Assembly: GCA_963677885.1 (NCBI GenBank)
Contig: OY782500.1
Coordinates: 3,534,001 to 3,598,000, forward strand
Direction: 5' to 3'
DNA: 64,000 nucleotides
DNA from: UBA1351 sp963677885
GTDB lineage: Bacteria; Bacillota; Clostridia; Lachnospirales; Vallitaleaceae
The notes under the pieces were generated by a model. It was not told where the DNA came from, made no database searches, and saw nothing but the letters and a program-made list of their open reading frames with translations. Positions 63,403-64,000 of the stretch are shown here, one piece after another. The first letter of the stretch is position 1. Each line of letters starts with the position of its first letter. Both the position numbers and the translations under genes were made by a program.

Positions 63403-63431
63403 TTGACAAAAATATATCAGTATATTAGAAT
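63403..63431 (+). promoter_or_regulatory. Promoter of the disulfide-reductase-type gene
   Basis: TTGACA (63403-63408), 17-bp spacer, TAGAAT (63426-63431). The spacer and following 40 nt are nearly pure AT with repeated ATATA blocks, which may hold a redox-repressor site. The remaining leader to 63550 (about 110 nt) shows no gene. Confidence 0.7.
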
Positions 63432-63550
63432 ATACAAACGATATAAATTATATAAACATAATATATAAAGATAACGATTCAAACCAATCACAAACCCAAA
63501 AACAAGGTCAAGCTATGGATGGGATTGACAAAAATTTAGCGAGGTAAGTC

Positions 63551-64000
63551 ATGAGTAAAAAAGTACTAATCGTCGGTGGTGTTGCAGGTGGAGCCTCAAC
63601 AGCGGCCAGACTAAGACGTCTTGATGAAAATATTGAAATCATCATGTTTGAAAGAGGAGAGTATATTTCCTTTGCCAACTGTGGTCTTCCCTATTACATC
63701 GGTGGAACGATCAAGGAAAGAGATGCCTTATTGGTTCAAACCCCAGAAGCAATGAGTGCACGTTTTAACATTGATATTCGCACCAACAATGAAGTTATTG
63801 ATATCGATAAAAATGATAAAAAAATAACAGTTTTTGACAAGAAAAAAGATATTAAATACGAAGAATCCTACGATATTTTAGTCCTTTCACCAGGATCTAC
63901 ACCTATTAAACCACCAATTCCGGGTATTGATGCTTCCAATATTTTCTCCTTATGGAACATTCCTGATACAGATAGAATCAAGAATTACGTAACCAAGCAT
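63551..64000 (+). CDS. CoA-disulfide-reductase-type FAD oxidoreductase, partial (first 150 aa)
   Basis: Cut by the window end. The N-terminal Rossmann FAD motif is GGVAGGAS, followed by the active-site string 'SFANCGLPYY' with redox Cys C44. This is the single-Cys layout of CoA-disulfide reductases, NADH oxidase (Nox) and related persulfide reductases, not of the two-Cys glutathione reductases. The 'LSPGSTPIKPPIPGI' strand follows. It keeps cellular thiols reduced or removes oxygen in anaerobes. GAGGTAAG precedes the ATG. Downstream rhodanese or sulfur-transfer domains, if any, are outside the window. Confidence 0.9.
   Translation, partial: MSKKVLIVGGVAGGASTAARLRRLDENIEIIMFERGEYISFANCGLPYYIGGTIKERDALLVQTPEAMSARFNIDIRTNNEVIDIDKNDKKITVFDKKKDIKYEESYDILVLSPGSTPIKPPIPGIDASNIFSLWNIPDTDRIKNYVTKH

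Noticed and set aside
1..64000. CRISPR arrays, tRNA or rRNA genes, intact insertion sequences
   Set aside because: No regularly spaced repeats, cloverleaf with CCA-type end, rRNA core or transposase with terminal repeats was seen.

Overview
The window reads as a chromosomal segment of a Gram-positive, probably anaerobic Bacillota, most likely a Clostridia lineage. The signs are strong AGGAGG-type ribosome binding sites, TGnTATAAT promoters, lipoproteins and S-layer-homology (SLH) proteins without an outer membrane, a large set of cyclic-di-GMP enzymes, acetate kinase, and a CoA-disulfide-reductase-type flavoprotein. No rRNA, tRNA, CRISPR array or intact insertion sequence was seen. Species cannot be named from the sequence alone.

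Layout. (1) 25-10622, all plus strand: four GNAT acetyltransferase genes (one with two GNAT domains), an MFS exporter, a two-subunit ABC exporter with one degenerate ATP site, two tiny basic ORFs, a structured intergenic element, and a protein joining a P-loop kinase to a serine beta-lactamase-like domain. It looks like a resistance or small-molecule/peptide handling cluster. (2) 10721-14644: a sensor beta-propeller diguanylate cyclase followed by an esterase. (3) about 14911-19017: a visibly AT-rich accessory island with a SUKH-like immunity gene, toxin-like relics, two paralogous small membrane proteins and an AbiEi/AbiEii toxin-antitoxin pair. It is bracketed by two similar -10-box-plus-terminator units. 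(4) 19117-23798: HD-GYP phosphodiesterase, solute-binding protein, an XRE regulator ending in five 15-residue repeats with a perfect palindromic operator, and a diverging DAC-domain (c-di-AMP synthase-like) protein with altered active-site residues.

(5) 24007-39965: a 16-kb run of exported proteins. These are a 2052-residue lipoprotein with two VWA domains, a copper-amine-oxidase-N/X2-repeat protein, a three-SLH protein, a 976-residue secreted protein of unknown family, and a lipoprotein ending in a C39-like cysteine peptidase. A long perfect hairpin and a 31-bp tandem repeat lie inside this run. (6) 40176-46698: AI-2E-family permease, a membrane protein with a glucosaminidase-like end, a DegV protein, and a Cache/GGDEF/EAL protein. 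(7) 52142 back to 46695, minus strand: a tight operon of phosphohexomutase, unknown 126-residue protein, acetylxylan-esterase-like hydrolase and two diguanylate cyclases. (8) 52365-64000: AraC regulator diverging from a sulfatase, acetate kinase, TPR-GGDEF protein, GH13 alpha-glucosidase, MerR/TipAS regulator with a textbook 19-bp-spacer promoter, TerB-DnaJ membrane protein, and the start of a CoA-disulfide-reductase-like gene cut by the window end.

Taken together the segment is dense in cyclic-dinucleotide signalling (six c-di-GMP proteins and one c-di-AMP-synthase-like protein) placed around cell-surface and carbohydrate genes. The least explained parts are the acetyltransferase/exporter/tiny-ORF cluster, the kinase-beta-lactamase fusion, the exported-protein run and the small toxin/immunity island.
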